From Pampus argenteus (Eukaryota > Chordata > Actinopteri > Scombriformes > Stromateidae), in the NCBI GenBank assembly GCA_036937835.1, contig CM072880.1, positions 15,396,001-15,460,000 of the forward strand: a stretch of DNA of 64,000 nt, in the 5' to 3' direction. The notes beneath the pieces were generated by a model. That model was not told the origin of the DNA and did no database searches. It saw only the letters and a list, made by a program, of their open reading frames with translations. The translations under genes were made by a program, and so were the position numbers. This document shows, one piece after another, positions 61,101-64,000 of the stretch. Each line of letters opens with the position of its first letter. The first letter of the stretch is position 1.

Positions 61101-64000
61101 CTAACGGCTCTAAGATGAAAGGGTAAAGCGTAGAGGAAAGGATGTATAGATGGGGGGCGGGGGTTAGGCTTAGGGTTAGGGCAGTTTTTTTGAGGATCCT
61201 GGTACAGACACTTTTAGAACTGTGGCATCTTATAGCTGTGGCCTCATATAAGATTAGACTCCTGGTCTTTTCTGGACATGCATAAATAAATATAATGTGC
61301 TTATTATTGTAGCAATATTTACAATATCCCCATCCCTATTACAGCTGCAACCTCCAGACCTGAAACGCCACACACAAGGATGGATGTCAAAAAATCCTTC
61401 CATTAATCATATGAATATGCAAACCTTTTGGTCTCATCATATAAACTGTAAACTCCCATTGTAATATCACTGATTTCTACCTGGGGAAATGAAGCAGACA
61501 ATTTCTGGTTTCGCCAATTTTTAGTAAAAATCTGAATGCAGATATGTGTACGACCTAAACAGATATAGTTACACCCTTACTCTCTCCCTCTATGTTTTCT
61601 AATCAGTCGTAAAGTATCTGTGCTGAACTCATCACTGTTCACAGATTTTGACACCACACATGCTGGACTATAATAACTGAATGTAACATTTGCATGGCGG
61701 TGGGTTGTAATGGCATCAAGTACAGAAAATAAATACACAGCAGAGGCCCCAGAAATGAGCGGACACATTTATTTTCATGAGTAGAAATATAAAGTGTCAG
61801 TATGCTGTTGTTCGGATCTTTATTTTATGTGTAGTAGTTGATATTTTCTGAGCCTGGGACCTGGCTGGATTGATTTATGACAGACTGTAATCTACAGGAT
61901 ATTTGGAGTTGCTGCAAAGATGATCACTACTGACACATAGCAAGCTCAGTTGGTTAGAAAAGGTTTGTCTGGCCATCATTCAAGTTGTAGTGACCAACCA
62001 CAGGCGATGCACATTGTTTTCTTCTTGTCTTGGAAAATATCCAACATAGTGGTTCAGACAAAGTAAGAGCAGCACAGTGATTCCAGTGTAAGGATCTGCT
62101 AGTTATAATGTAACAATAATGGCTGAGTTCCATTTAGCTGCTTCAGTTTCAGAGTCCTGGGATTGTGAATGCTGGCTCACTGTTATTTGGCCACCTGAAT
62201 AGAACTGATCCATTGTTAATAATATTGATAACGCCTGTGATTTTTTTTTCTACAATTAAAAGTCAAGTTGTCTGCTGTGAAAAAAAAAAGCTTAATAGCA
62301 GGTTCAATATATTTTATCCAGACTGCTTTTCAGGTCTAGACAAGACAAGGCTTAAAACCACATGGGGTGATTGGATTGACATGTTGTAGAACAACATGAG
62401 ACAACAGCAACGGATGAAACATACATTAACACCCATTAAGACATTGACACATACATTGTAACCTATTGGTCCATTGAGTTTCCTTTTGACTATACTGACT
62501 ATTGACCCAAGTTCTAACAGTGTCTATCTAAAGGAACCCCGAGGGAAGCAATCACTTTCCCCACATGAAACCCAGTAGGGGCCCTTACAGTGAACCCACA
62601 TGGGTTTGCCTTGTGGGTGTTGTGTTATTGAATACACATGGTTCTTACACCCTTAGTCCACATTTAGCCCTTGCAGACTCAGATGTTACCCATCTATCCC
62701 GCTTTTATCCAAATGGGCATGTTGATGGAGACACTGTGATACTTTTACAATTTTACAATTACTGTTGTAGATTAAAGTGTCATACATAGGCAGCAAAGCT
62801 AAAATGTATATATATATAAGGAAACTATACCAAACAGATTTTTATTTAGTATTTTCATTGTAGTTTTTGTGCATAAATGCTTTATTCATACTGTCATTTA
62901 ATAGTTTTAGGGCAAGAAATATGTGTTGTTGTAATAGCAAATTTGAAGGCCAGACAGAGAATGAGGGTAACAGGAGCTGGGAGGAGACTTTATAAAAGAA
63001 AGGTTGTGGTAGCGCTGTGCTCTCTTCAGCTGACTGATCCTCCCCTGTCTTTAAAGCCTCTGCCATGTTTATATTTCTGTTTTCCCATCCCAGCATAGCG
63101 CTCACGTTGTTATTTTCTCCGGCCCAGCCTTGTGGTCGGTGGAACCATGTTTGCGCTGCAACATGAGGAGAGCTCACCAGAAAACACACGATGAGACCAT
63201 GTGTCGCATGGCACAACATGAAAACACACAAAATCATTTCACAGCGGAGAGAAGGACAGGAGAAGAACAGAGAAAAAAATACATATGCAGAACAGTGAAA
63301 TGTGCGTATAAAGTCTTAAGACCTCAAATGTTGTTTTTCCTGGAAAATATGCTTTGCTGTAACAAGACTTAAAGAGTAACTCAACACTGGCTAAAAGTAT
63401 TGTTTTGGCTTCCAGTTCTTGTCACCTTGCTGCAGCTATGTTGAAATATGCTCGTACAGGTGCAAAGTCTAATTGTACAGGGCACATTTTAGAACGCACA
63501 ATGCAAGCGGCTCGAAACATCAACCACAAGAATTGCTTTCAGCTTGGTGTTTATATACTATATTTACTATTTAGGCCCTTTTTGACCAAAATACTTTGAG
63601 GAACTATAAGTCCATTTCTGTGCATCTAAGAAGTGTGATAAGCGAATGTCGTTAATCTCCAGGAATGTTTGAAATGCATCAACCGTTCTTCACATTAACC
63701 GATGTTTGAGTGGATGTTGCAAAGGAGATATGCAGTGTTGGAAAAGGAGTCTGAAAACAGAGCCCTTGTCTCCACAGCAGCAACGCTCGGCTGAGTGTTT
63801 TATTGTTATTTACTATCTGCTTCAGTACACAGTGAATCTCTCTGTCTTGCCTATTCTCACGTACACTCCTGAAATTGATTCTGGTGACAACAAATCCACA
63901 CTTACTGCCTGAGTGAATGAAGCCGTACATAACTTGTACCAGCTGTAAGGTTTATGTTTGTCCGGTCAGGAATGTCCAGCACTGCAAACTTCTAAAATAG
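55101..64000. other. About 9 kb without a gene that I can support
   Basis: AT-rich sequence with scattered short open frames. A CGGT/CGGC-rich patch lies at 55174-55196. A strong donor-like CAAAG|GTAAGG at 59238-59247 ends a comparatively GC-rich stretch (59040-59242) that might be an untranslated first exon of a plus-strand gene continuing past the window. A 43-codon frame at about 57933-58064 has no recognised match. A G-rich patch at 61150-61187 contains GGGTTAGGCTTAGGGTTAGGG. No transposase, reverse transcriptase or RNA gene was recognised. Confidence 0.5.

Noticed and set aside
61150..61187. Telomere-like GGGTTAGGCTTAGGGTTAGGG
   Set aside because: Too few units to call an interstitial telomere; could form a G-quadruplex but nothing ties it to a function.
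62842..63237. 131-codon minus-strand frame with an N-terminal hydrophobic stretch
   Set aside because: Composition and lack of any recognised motif, promoter or splice signal suggest a chance frame in AT-rich DNA.

Overview
The window is vertebrate, almost certainly teleost fish, nuclear DNA. It holds large split genes with canonical GT-AG introns, fish-type Tc1 and Ty3/gypsy elements, abundant tetranucleotide and CA/GT microsatellites, and orthologues of ift74, lrrc19 and zcchc2. Exon models were built by eye from splice signals and reading-frame continuity. The pim-like, uncharacterised, ift74, lrrc19 and zcchc2 models each sum to a multiple of three and stay open, which is strong internal support.

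Layout. 1-1620: decayed minus-strand Ty3/gypsy remnant with one 180-bp LTR and a deletion joining gag to RNase H. 1632-1965: dispersed repeats. 2079-5236: minus-strand pim-like Ser/Thr kinase in 8 coding exons, with a long basic N-terminal extension. 5650-7254: interspersed repeat, broken Tc1-like copy, (TATC)33. 7474-15124: complete Ty3/gypsy retrotransposon with 412-bp LTRs that look identical, a tRNA-Pro primer site, intact gag and pol, and a textbook -1 frameshift signal between them. 15125-21000: accessory region with a two-exon gene of unknown function (16716-18260) behind a TATA box and CRE-like sites, followed by a tandem array of about 156-bp exon-like units (19011-19890), all flanked by a direct repeat about 300 bp long.

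21071-34898: ift74 (plus strand, 19 coding exons), a core component of the IFT-B train that builds cilia, with an X-box-like RFX site at its promoter. Its 6-kb eighth coding intron contains a Tc1 element and the complete lrrc19 gene on the opposite strand. 35128-54768: zcchc2 (minus strand, 14 coding exons, about 2.9-kb 3' UTR), convergent with ift74; the two poly(A) signals lie about 260 bp apart. 54769-64000: zcchc2 promoter, then about 9 kb in which I can support no gene.

The ift74, lrrc19 and zcchc2 genes are conserved housekeeping or tissue genes. The left third is a transposon-rich, apparently tandemly duplicated accessory region, and it holds the least explained sequence: the uncharacterised gene and its exon-like array.
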